Shown in pieces: positions 24,271 to 32,414 of a stretch of DNA of 64,000 bases (the first letter of the stretch is position 1; each line of letters starts with the position of its first letter). This DNA is from Verrucomicrobiaceae bacterium (GTDB lineage: Bacteria > Verrucomicrobiota > Verrucomicrobiia > Verrucomicrobiales > Verrucomicrobiaceae): positions 1 through 64,000 of the forward strand of contig JAEUHK010000106.1 of NCBI GenBank assembly GCA_016795465.1. The letters run 5' to 3'. Both the position numbers and the translations under genes were made by a program. Under the pieces are notes generated by a model that was not told the DNA's origin, searched no databases, and saw only the letters and a program-made list of their open reading frames with translations.

Positions 24271-24854
24271 GCTCCACGCGTCCTTCATTCCCTTCCCTCG
24301 TCCTGGCCTCCGCCTCGCCGCGTCGTGCTGAATTGCTGCGCGAGGCCGGTGTGGCTATCGAAGTGATCTCACCCGATGTCGAAGAGGCTCACGATGCCTC
24401 GCTCACGCCTGAGCAGCTCACCGTGGAAAACGCCCGTCGAAAGGCTCTAGCGGGCTCTGCGATGCGTCCGGTCCGTCTCGTGCTCGGTGCGGACACACTT
24501 GTGTATGTCGATGGCGATCCACTCGCGAAGCCCACGGACATGGAGGAGGCGTTGCGCATGGTGCGCAGGCTCTCCGGCCGCTCGCACGAGGTCTGCACCG
24601 GTGTCGTGCTGGCTCGCGATGGGGCGGTGGTGGAGGCTTTTCACGTGATCACGCATGTCACTTTCAAGCCGCTGAGCGATGACACGATCCGCGATTATCA
24701 TTCCAAAGTGAACCCGCTCGACAAAGCCGGTGCCTACGGCATTCAAGCGCACACCGACATGCTGCTGGAGCGCATGGACGGCTCCTTCACGAATGTGGTC
24801 GGGCTGCCTGTCGAGCGACTCATGGAGGTGCTCGCGGCTCATTCAGTCGTTTGA
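24267..24854 (+). CDS. maf: Maf-family nucleoside triphosphate pyrophosphatase
   Basis: 195 residues from a GTG start that overlaps the preceding stop. LVLASASPRRAELLREAG is the Maf N-terminal signature; GADTLVYVDGDPLAKP holds the metal-binding acids; VNPLDKAGAYGIQ is the third family motif. Maf proteins hydrolyse dTTP/UTP or modified nucleotides and limit incorporation of noncanonical nucleotides. The subfamily (YhdE-like or other) is not resolved. Confidence 0.94.
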   Translation: MSSTRPSFPSLVLASASPRRAELLREAGVAIEVISPDVEEAHDASLTPEQLTVENARRKALAGSAMRPVRLVLGADTLVYVDGDPLAKPTDMEEALRMVRRLSGRSHEVCTGVVLARDGAVVEAFHVITHVTFKPLSDDTIRDYHSKVNPLDKAGAYGIQAHTDMLLERMDGSFTNVVGLPVERLMEVLAAHSVV

Positions 24855-24914
24855 TGCCAGCATTGCGAATTTCGATTGGCTTGTGGTGACGAACACGGCT
24901 TCCATCCGGCCGTC

Positions 24915-26234
24915 ATGAACGCCTCCCATCACCGCTGGCTGCACGATCAACTCCCGCAATGGGAACGCGACAGCCTCGTCACGGCTGAAAACGCCGCCAC
25001 GCTGCGCCAGCGGCATCCGGTGGATGATTCACAGCCCGGCGTGGCCCAGCTCATCATGGGAGCACTGGGGGCGATGCTCATCGGCGCGGGGCTCATTGCG
25101 GTGATCGGTTACAACTGGGATGACTTCACACGGCCCGTGCGGCTGCTGTTTGCCTTCCTGCCGCTGCTCGGCTCGCAAATCTTCAGCTTCATCGTGCTGC
25201 GAAAAGGCGACGCCGCTGTGGCGTGGGTGCGTGAAACTGCCGCGATGCTGCAAACGATGGCCACGGGTGCCTGCATCGCCCTCGTTTCACAGATCTACAA
25301 TCTTGGCGGGCAGTGGCCAGACTTCCTCTTTGCGTGGTTCCTGCTCAGCCTGCCGCTCGTGTGGCTGATGCGCTCCACCTCGGTGGCCATCTTCTATCTC
25401 ATCGCCATCGCCGAGTGGTCGATTCATCAGTGCGATCTGGGCAAGGTGTGGCACCACAGCCCGCTCATCTACCCTTTGCTGCTCCTCGGCCTGTTTCCCT
25501 TCTGGCCCGGCCTGCGGCTCGACAAGCCTCTCTCGGTCACGCTGCGCTGGATCATGGCTTTGAGCGCTGTTTTCGGCCTGGGTGCCGCGGCTTACTTTGC
25601 CACGCAGCAGCACTTTGATCGTAGTTGGGGCCATGAAGAGGCTTTCTTCGCTCTCGGTGCCTTCACCGCGGCTGCGATGGCTTTGTTCCCGCTGAGTCCA
25701 AATGCCCTCGCCGCTCCATCACGACATAAACCGCAGATCGTGCTCGGTTTCCTCTACCTGCTCGTGTTTGGCATCACGAACACTTTCCTCAGCTCCGGTG
25801 CCGAGATCGTGAAAGGCTATGCCGCTGCCGCCAAGATGCCTTGGGCATGGGTTTTGATTGCCACCGCCGCGGTGTTCGCCTTTCACGCCCTTCGCACGCA
25901 TCGCTGGGCCGTGCTCGCGGTGAGCTCGATCACGCTCGTGCCGCTCGTGGGCCTTGTTTTTGGGGCCAAAGCCTCATCCGCCATCCCGTGGCTCATGACG
26001 CTGCATCTGCTTGTGCTCGGCATCACGCTTATCGTGCTCGAATTCAGCGGCCGACGCGGCGCTCCGAGGCTCGGTGCCTCCCTGCTCTCCATCCTGCTCA
26101 TCGCCCGCATGTGCGAGAGTGATCTATCGCTGCTCGCCAAAGGTCTCGCCTTCATCGCCATCGGTGTGGCCTTCCTCGCCTTCAACATCTTCATGGGCCG
26201 CCTGAAGGCCCGCCTCACCACTCCGAAGCCATGA
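24915..26234 (+). CDS. DUF2157 membrane protein
   Basis: 439 residues from ATG 24915. A soluble N-terminal segment of about 45 residues (HHRWLHDQLPQWERDSLVT) is followed by roughly 12 hydrophobic helices typical of DUF2157 integral membrane proteins. Function is unknown. Its stop overlaps the start of the next gene, which encodes the GDYXXLXY partner commonly found with this family. Confidence 0.85.
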   Translation: MNASHHRWLHDQLPQWERDSLVTAENAATLRQRHPVDDSQPGVAQLIMGALGAMLIGAGLIAVIGYNWDDFTRPVRLLFAFLPLLGSQIFSFIVLRKGDAAVAWVRETAAMLQTMATGACIALVSQIYNLGGQWPDFLFAWFLLSLPLVWLMRSTSVAIFYLIAIAEWSIHQCDLGKVWHHSPLIYPLLLLGLFPFWPGLRLDKPLSVTLRWIMALSAVFGLGAAAYFATQQHFDRSWGHEEAFFALGAFTAAAMALFPLSPNALAAPSRHKPQIVLGFLYLLVFGITNTFLSSGAEIVKGYAAAAKMPWAWVLIATAAVFAFHALRTHRWAVLAVSSITLVPLVGLVFGAKASSAIPWLMTLHLLVLGITLIVLEFSGRRGAPRLGASLLSILLIARMCESDLSLLAKGLAFIAIGVAFLAFNIFMGRLKARLTTPKP

Positions 26235-26782
26235 AAGCTCTTCCGCTCATCCTCTTTGCCCTCGTCTCGCTCGCGCAGTGGGCCGCGCCGCTCTCGCAAA
26301 TCGCCCGCTACGAGCAAACGCTCGCCAAAGGCACGCTCGTCCGCCTCAAATGCTCCGCACCTGATCCCTATGATCCGCTGCGTGGCCGCTACCTCGCCGT
26401 GCGACCGGACCAAGACGATGTAACCATCGCCAAAGAGGCCAAAGTCCACACCGGCCAGCATGCCTACGCCACGCTGAAGACCGGCACCGATGGTCTCACG
26501 ACTCTCGACGAACTCTTCGCCGAGCCTCCGGCCTCCGGCGACTTCGTTCGCGTCACCGTCCGCTGGGAGTCCGAGGGCAAAGCGCACATCGAATGGCCCT
26601 TTGACCGCTTTTACCTCAACGAAGCCCTCGCGCCCGAGGCCGACAAATGGTTCGCCGAAAGCATCCGCGGTAGCAAAGGCGTCATCGCCGAGGTGCGCGT
26701 GCATCACGGCACCGCCGTGCTCGAAAACCTCACCTTCGACGGCCAGTCCTTCCTCGGCATCCTGAAGCAGCGGGTGAAGTGA
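26231..26782 (+). CDS. GDYXXLXY-domain protein
   Basis: 183 residues with an N-terminal signal/anchor (MKALPLILFALVSLAQWAAP). The family motif appears as RGRYLAVRP near residues 54-62, after DPYDPL. The first motif residue deviates mildly (Arg-Gly-Arg-Tyr). GDYXXLXY proteins usually follow DUF2157/DUF4401 membrane proteins, as here by a 4-base overlap; the pair probably works together in the envelope. Role unknown. Confidence 0.82.
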   Translation: MKALPLILFALVSLAQWAAPLSQIARYEQTLAKGTLVRLKCSAPDPYDPLRGRYLAVRPDQDDVTIAKEAKVHTGQHAYATLKTGTDGLTTLDELFAEPPASGDFVRVTVRWESEGKAHIEWPFDRFYLNEALAPEADKWFAESIRGSKGVIAEVRVHHGTAVLENLTFDGQSFLGILKQRVK

Positions 26783-26791
26783 CGGCTGGGT

Positions 26792-26851
26792 GTACGTTGT
26801 TCACGCTTTAGCGTGTCCGTATGCAGCCACGCTGAAGCGTGAACAACGTAC
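26792..26851. repeat. REP-like inverted repeat, copy 1
   Basis: Arms of 24 bases at 26792-26815 and 26828-26851 are inverse complements with one mismatch, 12 bases apart; the core is TTCACGCTTTAGCGTG. The element lies between convergent genes and can fold into a long hairpin on either strand. A related copy is at 28661-28723, so it is a dispersed genomic repeat and may stop transcription from both sides. Confidence 0.85.
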
Positions 26852-26862
26852 CCAAACGTGCC

Positions 26863-28137
26863 TCACAGCTTCACATCCCAGCCCTTGCGATAGCCTCCCT
26901 CGCGGCCCCACAGCTTCTCCGCGGCGGCGTTGTCGATGATCTTGCCCGTCTTTGGATCACAACGCACCACCGTGTTCGTGCGGTAGGCCATGTTGCCGAG
27001 GTGGCACATCATCGTGCTCTTCTGGCCTTCATCGATGGGGCTGTTGAGCTTCGCTTCGCCGCGGATGGCATCGAGGAAATTGCCGATGTGAGACACATCG
27101 CCTGTGCCAGCGGTGCTCGCCTTGCCCTTGCTGATCTCCACGCCCTTCGGATCAAAGATCGACCAGGTGTCGCGTGAGATGGCCATCGTGCCTTTGTCAC
27201 CGTAGAAGACGACCTCGCCGATGTTTTTCTCGGCGGCACGCGGATGGCAGGAGCTCTGCACCCACTCGCAACCCGCGTGGCCGAAGTCATACACCGCCGT
27301 GCCCGTGTCCGGCGTCTCTTGCTCATCATCGTAAAAGTAGCGACCGCCGTTGTAAGTCACCTTCAGCGGATACTCGCCCTTCAGGCCCCAGCGCAGGATG
27401 TCCAGCGAGTGGATGCCGTTGTTGCCGAGCTCGCCATTGCCCCAGTGCCAGAACCAGTGCCAGTCGTAGTGCGCGATCTTCTTCGGATCATGCTTCGCGT
27501 CATCCGGCACCGGCCCCTGCCACAAATTAAAGTCGAGATCGGCGGGTGCAGGCTTTTCATTCACCGCCACGGTCTTGCGGCTGTTGTAGTAAAAGCCGCG
27601 GGCAAAGCGTGCGGTGCCGATGGCACCCTCGTGCAGCGCGGTGATGGCGTCCTTCATCCAGGTGCGACGCTGGTTGCCCATCTGCACGAGGCGGTCGTAT
27701 TTCTTGGCTGCGGCCACGATCATCTCCGCCTCATTCGCATTCTGGCTGCCGGGCTTCTCGACATACACATGCTTTCCGGCCTGCATGCACAGCAGCGCGG
27801 CGGGCGTGTGCCAGAAATTCGGCGTGGCGATGAAGACCGCATCGAGCGTCTTGTCATCGAGGAAGGTGCGAAAGTCCTTCACGCCCTGGCAGGAGACCTG
27901 TTGCGTGGCGTTCACCAACTTCAGCCCGGCTTCGAGACGCTTCGAGTCCACCTCCGCGAGATAGGCGATCTCCACATTCGGGATCTTCAGCAAGGCGCTG
28001 ACGTGTCCCATGCCACGACCCAGCGCGACGACGGCCACTTTGAGCTTCTTCTGCGCCGCATCCGCCGCGCGGAGTTTCGTGATGGTGGCAGCCGCGGCCA
28101 GCGCGGACGTTTGATGGAGGAAGGAGCGGCGGTTCAT
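26863..28137 (-). CDS. Gfo/Idh/MocA-family oxidoreductase with Tat signal
   Basis: 424 residues from ATG 28137. The N-terminus MNRRSFLHQTSALAAAA is a twin-arginine export signal, so the enzyme should fold with NAD(P) in the cytoplasm and act outside. VAVVALGRGMG is the dinucleotide-binding loop; YVEKPGSQNANEAEMI is the conserved EKP motif. The Trp-rich middle (WHWFWHWGNGELGNNGIHSLDILRWGL) is typical of the secreted planctomycete/verrucomicrobial branch, which handles sugars or cyclitols. Substrate unknown. Confidence 0.92.
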   Translation of the reverse strand: MNRRSFLHQTSALAAAATITKLRAADAAQKKLKVAVVALGRGMGHVSALLKIPNVEIAYLAEVDSKRLEAGLKLVNATQQVSCQGVKDFRTFLDDKTLDAVFIATPNFWHTPAALLCMQAGKHVYVEKPGSQNANEAEMIVAAAKKYDRLVQMGNQRRTWMKDAITALHEGAIGTARFARGFYYNSRKTVAVNEKPAPADLDFNLWQGPVPDDAKHDPKKIAHYDWHWFWHWGNGELGNNGIHSLDILRWGLKGEYPLKVTYNGGRYFYDDEQETPDTGTAVYDFGHAGCEWVQSSCHPRAAEKNIGEVVFYGDKGTMAISRDTWSIFDPKGVEISKGKASTAGTGDVSHIGNFLDAIRGEAKLNSPIDEGQKSTMMCHLGNMAYRTNTVVRCDPKTGKIIDNAAAEKLWGREGGYRKGWDVKL

Positions 28138-28207
28138 GATGGTGATCACATATCGCAGGCAAGGGCCGCGCCCTTGCGAAGTTTGCAACCCGGCCTAAGG
28201 AGGCCGC

Positions 28208-28639
28208 ATGGCATTCCCTTTTCGCTCTCCTCGTGACACCGTCGGCGGCATCTGCGTCTTTGGCCGCATCCTCGACAAGATCCGCTACTTCGCCCGCGAG
28301 GGAAAACTGCCCGATGGCTACCACCTCGGCTTCATCGAGGGCAGCCGCACCTTTGACGACCGCGTGTGCCGCTTCCTCGGCGTGAGCTTTGAGGACCTCA
28401 CCAAGCGCACGCTGGAAGGCGGCACGGACGAAGAGGTGCTCGAATGGTGCTTTCAAAACGGCCGCCGTCCCGATGCCGAGCAGATCGAGATCTGGAACGG
28501 CTTCATGAACAAGCGCGGCTGGCGCGATGCCGCCTCGAATGGCCTGCAAAAGCAAAAAGAAGAAGCCGGCCTCGGCCACCGCGACGACATCGTCGTCTTC
28601 TTCGACCTCATGGACGTCGAGGAAGGCCGGGCAGCGTAG
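28208..28639 (+). CDS. DUF5069 protein
   Basis: 143 residues, a typical length. The opening PFRSPRDTVGGICVFGRILDKIRYFAREGKLP, the middle FDDRVCRFLGVSFEDL and the ending RDDIVVFFDLMDVEEGR are the family landmarks. DUF5069 is common in Verrucomicrobia and Planctomycetes; function unknown, cytoplasmic. It is divergent from the oxidoreductase gene with 70 bases between them. Confidence 0.85.
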   Translation: MAFPFRSPRDTVGGICVFGRILDKIRYFAREGKLPDGYHLGFIEGSRTFDDRVCRFLGVSFEDLTKRTLEGGTDEEVLEWCFQNGRRPDAEQIEIWNGFMNKRGWRDAASNGLQKQKEEAGLGHRDDIVVFFDLMDVEEGRAA

Positions 28640-28660
28640 CTTCGATGGAACTGCTTGAGC

Positions 28661-28723
28661 ATGTTGTTCACGCTTTAGCGTGGGATTGGCTCCCAGAGGC
28701 ACGCTCAAGCGTGAACAACGTAC
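28661..28723. repeat. REP-like inverted repeat, copy 2
   Basis: Arms at about 28661-28682 and 28700-28723 carry the same core as copy 1 (GTTGTTCACGCTTTAGCGTG against CACGCTcAAGCGTGAACAAC). Again it lies between the ends of two convergent genes. The spacer differs from copy 1, showing that the arms are the conserved part. Confidence 0.85.
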
Positions 28724-28745
28724 CTTGTTTGCCCTTCGCTCTCGG

Positions 28746-30020
28746 CTACAACCCACGCGGAGCCATCGAATACAAGCCGATGGTCACATCATAGGCGTCG
28801 TAGGCCCCCATGCGCTTCAGCTCATGGCCTGCGCCCCAGGAGTCCGTGAAGAGAATTTGCGTCACTTGGTTCTTCTCCAGCTTGTAGCCGATGATCATGC
28901 GCATGTGGCCGCCGCGGGTCTGCCCGCTGCCGGGCAGGGGTGGATCTTCTTGCGCTTTGCCGAGCTCCAGCGCCCACAGCAGCGGCACGCCTTTGTTCAC
29001 ATACTCCTTTACGAGGTTCATGAACTCCTTCTCCGAGACGCGACGCTTGCCGTTGTTGTAGTAGAGTTCCGGGTTCACCAGCGGCTTGAAGGCCACTTTG
29101 AAATGCTGGTCGATCTTCGCGAGGCTCTTCTGCATGCCGAAGACATTCGCGCCGCTGTCCGCATCGACCTGCACGAGCTGCGCCATCTCGTGCTGGTCGC
29201 AGGGGATGCGCATGTACTCAAAGAGGCGCTGGCAGCTCGCCGCCACGCAGTAGCCTTTCTGGCCTTGATCCACCATCGGCACGCCGGTGATATAGACTTC
29301 GCCATCCGGCTTCTTCGTCACGCGCTTGATCAGCTCCATGCTCTGCACGCCGGTGACCATCTTGCCCATCGTGTAGTCTGTCTGCCCCGGCGCGGCCAGC
29401 TTCAGGCGGAGGAACTCCGGTTTGATCACCTTCCCCGGCACCTGGTACTCGTTGTATTCGAGCAGCGCGGTGGCCTGCGGAGAGGTCCACATCCAGCCCG
29501 CCACGGGCAGCGCCGCATTCGTCGAGTTGATCTGGCGCTTCGGAGCCACCTTCAGCACCTGGCCGAGGTTCTGGCCGATGGTTTTGAAGATGCGGTCAAA
29601 GTCCTTCACCTCGATGTCACCGCTGTCGCCCCGGTTGTAGAAGGAAATCGTCGTTTTCGCCGCCTTGCCATTCACAAACTCCAGCACGGCCTCCTCCACC
29701 TTGATCGAGCCGCCGAACATCGTGAGCTTCGTCTCCACATTCGAGAACATGTGGCGGGAAAACCGGGCGCGGGACTTCTCCGCGTTCATCCACTCAAACT
29801 GCGGCGGCTTTTTCTGCTGCTTTGGGTCGTCGAGCTTGGGTGAGTAGAGCATCTCCAGCCCGTCCGAGGAGGTCGTCCAGATCGTGGCCACGTTGATGAG
29901 CGCATCCAGGTCCGCCGCCAGCTCCGGCCGCCGCCTCTCCCCCGCCTCCTCCTGCGCCACGAGCGGCAGGCAGGCGACGCCAAAACCAGCGAGGGCGAGA
30001 AAAAGGACGCGTGAGGTCAT
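28746..30020 (-). CDS. Secreted C39-like cysteine peptidase-fold protein
   Basis: 424 residues with a signal peptide (MTSRVLFLALAGFGVACLPLVAQ). The C-terminal domain has the papain-like/C39 arrangement: QGQKGYCVAASCQRL (Cys258), GGHMRMIIGY (His372) and FTDSWGAGHE (Asp393). The first 240 residues form an unrecognised domain with a hydrophilic start. It probably acts in the periplasm as a peptidase or a peptidase-like binding protein; substrate unknown. The downstream 500 bases contain no gene. Confidence 0.78.
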   Translation of the reverse strand: MTSRVLFLALAGFGVACLPLVAQEEAGERRRPELAADLDALINVATIWTTSSDGLEMLYSPKLDDPKQQKKPPQFEWMNAEKSRARFSRHMFSNVETKLTMFGGSIKVEEAVLEFVNGKAAKTTISFYNRGDSGDIEVKDFDRIFKTIGQNLGQVLKVAPKRQINSTNAALPVAGWMWTSPQATALLEYNEYQVPGKVIKPEFLRLKLAAPGQTDYTMGKMVTGVQSMELIKRVTKKPDGEVYITGVPMVDQGQKGYCVAASCQRLFEYMRIPCDQHEMAQLVQVDADSGANVFGMQKSLAKIDQHFKVAFKPLVNPELYYNNGKRRVSEKEFMNLVKEYVNKGVPLLWALELGKAQEDPPLPGSGQTRGGHMRMIIGYKLEKNQVTQILFTDSWGAGHELKRMGAYDAYDVTIGLYSMAPRGL

Positions 30021-30521
30021 GCGGCGTTTTTAGCAGGCGGGCAAAGGGGGTGTCAATTCCGGCGTCCAGCCTTCATGATGTAACGCCAATCGCACATGGC
30101 CGTTCCCGGCGAAAAAACCTCTGTGCGTTTTGGACTCAACAGGTCCTGCCACAGTCGTGGCAGGACTTCGTGGCTCCCGTTTGGTCCGGACACGAGCGTG
30201 GCGGGACCTCGCGGCTCCCGTTTGCCGTGAACACGGCTGTGGCAGGACTTCGCGGCTCTCGTTTGGCGCGGACACGACCGTGGCTGGACCTCACGGCTCC
30301 CGTTTGGCGCGGACACGACCGTGGCTGGACCTCACGGCTCCCGTTTGATGCGGACACGGCCGTGGCAGGACCTCACGGCTCCCGTTTGGCGTGGACACGG
30401 CCGTGGCGGGCCGTTTCGGGCGGACACAGTAGGGACCTGCCGTCGCGCGATCTCGTGCTCGAATGCCTGATCGCCGACGCGGTGCGGGAGCTGGAGGCCG
30501 GGCAAAAGGGCTGAGCGGGAC
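30021..30521. repeat. 41-bp tandem repeat tract in gene-free interval
   Basis: The interval contains about seven tandem copies of a 41-base unit between roughly 30145 and 30440. Repeated landmarks (ACACG) occur at about 30191, 30232, 30273, 30313, 30354 and 30395. Units share GGCTCCCGTTTGG and most contain the partial palindrome CACGrCCGTGG. Because 41 is not a multiple of three, frames shift between copies, and the open frames seen across it are not genes. The last 70 bases before 30521 hold a short stretch that could be a gene remnant. Confidence 0.85.
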
Positions 30522-30836
30522 TCAGCCGACCACTTTGAGGCCAATGATGCCGCTCACGATGAGGCCCACGCAGACGAGCCGGGCCGCAGTGACGGGCTCA
30601 CCAAACCACAGGATGCCGCCGAGCACGGTGCCGACCGCGCCGATGCCGGTCCAGACGGCATACGCGGTGCCGATGGGCAAGGAACGGGCCGCGATGCCGA
30701 GCAGCACAACGCTGATGAGGAGGGCGGCAAGGGTGAGCAGCGTGGGCCCGAGGCGGGTGAAACCCTCGGTGGCCTTCAGGCCGAGCGCCCAGGCGACTTC
30801 ACAAAGGCCGGCGATGATGAGCAGAATCCAGGACAT
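30522..30836 (-). CDS. gdx: SMR-family guanidinium exporter (Gdx/SugE type)
   Basis: 104 residues with four transmembrane helices. The membrane-embedded Glu lies in GLCEVAWALGLK, and the following KATEGFTRL matches the Gdx/SugE rather than EmrE branch of the small multidrug resistance family. These dimers export guanidinium by proton antiport in the inner membrane. I saw no guanidine riboswitch upstream. A paired second SMR gene is absent, consistent with a homodimer. Confidence 0.88.
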   Translation of the reverse strand: MSWILLIIAGLCEVAWALGLKATEGFTRLGPTLLTLAALLISVVLLGIAARSLPIGTAYAVWTGIGAVGTVLGGILWFGEPVTAARLVCVGLIVSGIIGLKVVG

Positions 30837-30878
30837 GCGATCTGACAGACGTGATCAGGAGCTTCGGAGTTTGTCGTT

Positions 30879-30916
30879 CGGGCTTCAGCCCGTGGTCGGG
30901 GACGGGCTGAAGCCCG
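30879..30916. repeat. REP-like inverted repeat, second type
   Basis: CGGGCTTCAGCCCGT (30879-30893) and ACGGGCTGAAGCCCG (30902-30916) are exact inverse complements, with each arm itself palindromic (CGGGCTTCAGCCCG). It sits between nuoN and the exporter gene. The core differs from the copies at 26792 and 28661, so it is a separate repeat family. Confidence 0.8.
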
Positions 30917-30938
30917 CACTACGAGCACTCAAGCACCA

Positions 30939-32402
30939 TCACTTCACCGCCACACCCGCCGCTGGAGGCGTGAGCACCTTTTGGAGCGGGCGGGGATAGA
31001 CGCCGAGGGCGAGGATCACGAGGGCGAGGCCGCAGGCGATGGCTTTGGTGAGCGGGGCGAGGGTGAGGGCGGGCTTTTCGCTGCCTTCGGTGGTGTACAT
31101 CGAGAGGATGATGCGGAAGTAGTAGTAGAAGCCGGCGGCGGCGGCGATGACGGCGCAGCTCAAAGCACCCCAGTAGCCGTGATCGACGAGGCTGAGGAAC
31201 ACGAACATCTTCCCGATGAACCCGGCGGTGAGCGGCAGGCCGGCGAGGCTGGCGAAGGCGATGGTGATGACGAGCGCGAGGACGGGCGAGCGTTTGGCGA
31301 GACCCTGGAAGTCGCCGAGGTCCTCGCCCTGGCCGTTCACACGCATGAGGCCGAGCGCGAGGAAGCCGAGCACGGTCATGGGCAGGTAGGTGGCGAGGTA
31401 GAAGGCGACGATGCCGTTGCTGCCGATGTCGAAGCGGCCGCCGCTGCCGCAGGCGAGCGCGAGGAGCAGGTAACCGGCGTGGCTGATGCTGGAGTAGGCG
31501 AGCAGGCGCTTCACGCTGGTCTGGAAGATGGCGGGGAGGCTGCCGAGAAGCACGGTGAGCGAGCCGCCGACGAGCAGCACGGCCTGCACTTCATCGGCGA
31601 TGATGGAACCTTTGGCGGTGAAGGCATCGAGAGCGCGGGTGAGCACGACGAAGCCCGCAGCCTTCGATCCGACGGAGAGGAAGGTGGTCACCGGTGTGGG
31701 TGCGCCTTGATACACATCCGGCACCCACATGTGGAAGGGCGCGGCGGCGACCTTGAAGCCGAGGCCGACGAGGAGCATGGCAGCACCGAAGAGCGCGGCA
31801 GCCTTGCTGGTGGCGGGATTGGCGAGCGCCTTGCCGATGGCGTCGAAATTCATGCTCCCGGTGGCGCCGTAGATCCAGGCGATGCCGTAAACGAGCACGC
31901 CGGTGCTCAGAGCGCCGAGGATGAGGTATTTCACGCCGGCTTCGAGGCTGAGGGCGCTTTTGCGGGCAAAGGCGACGAGGACGTAAAAGCTGATGGTGAC
32001 GAGTTCGAGCGTGATGAAGATCGTGACGAGGTCGCGGGCGGAAGCCATCCACATCATGCCGGCGCAGACGATGAGCGGCAGGCTGAACATCTCGGCGAGT
32101 TTGCCATCGAGCGTGAAGCGCGTGAGGTAGGGGGCGCACTCGAGCGTGAGCCACAGCACAAGCAGGGTGATGACGAGCGCGAAGCCTTTGTAGAAGAGCG
32201 CCAGCGTGTCGATCTGGTGCCAGGGCTGCATGAAGGCGGGAAGCTGCGTGCCGCAGGCGGGCAGCAGCACGAGCGCGAGCGCGGTGCCGGCCATGGCCGT
32301 GTAGCCGAGCGTGCGGCGGGAGATCTCCGGCTTGAAGGCCTCCAGCAACAGGAGGACGAGGCCGAGGAGGGCGAGGCTGGCTTCGAGGGTGAAGACGGAC
32401 AT
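30939..32402 (-). CDS. nuoN: NADH-quinone oxidoreductase subunit N
   Basis: 487 residues, about 14 transmembrane helices. DLVTIFITLELVTISFYVLVAF carries the conserved Glu of the antiporter-like subunits, and GVKYLILGALSTGVLVYGIAWIYGATGS is the typical NuoN loop. It is one of three proton-pumping channel subunits in the membrane arm of respiratory complex I. It is the last gene of nuoJKLMN, 12 bases after nuoM. Confidence 0.95.
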   Translation of the reverse strand: MSVFTLEASLALLGLVLLLLEAFKPEISRRTLGYTAMAGTALALVLLPACGTQLPAFMQPWHQIDTLALFYKGFALVITLLVLWLTLECAPYLTRFTLDGKLAEMFSLPLIVCAGMMWMASARDLVTIFITLELVTISFYVLVAFARKSALSLEAGVKYLILGALSTGVLVYGIAWIYGATGSMNFDAIGKALANPATSKAAALFGAAMLLVGLGFKVAAAPFHMWVPDVYQGAPTPVTTFLSVGSKAAGFVVLTRALDAFTAKGSIIADEVQAVLLVGGSLTVLLGSLPAIFQTSVKRLLAYSSISHAGYLLLALACGSGGRFDIGSNGIVAFYLATYLPMTVLGFLALGLMRVNGQGEDLGDFQGLAKRSPVLALVITIAFASLAGLPLTAGFIGKMFVFLSLVDHGYWGALSCAVIAAAAGFYYYFRIILSMYTTEGSEKPALTLAPLTKAIACGLALVILALGVYPRPLQKVLTPPAAGVAVK

Positions 32403-32414
32403 GGAAGGACGAGA

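Noticed and set aside
30145..30440. Possible CRISPR array
   Set aside because: The units are contiguous and similar throughout with no unique spacers, and no cas genes are present. It is a tandem repeat.
30011..30514. Open frames across the 41-bp repeat tract
   Set aside because: The repeat period is not a multiple of three, so the frames shift from unit to unit and the peptide is an artefact of the repeated DNA.
30837..30938. Guanidine riboswitch upstream of the SMR exporter
   Set aside because: The only structure there is the REP-like palindrome. Conserved guanidine-I/II/III sequence motifs were not found.
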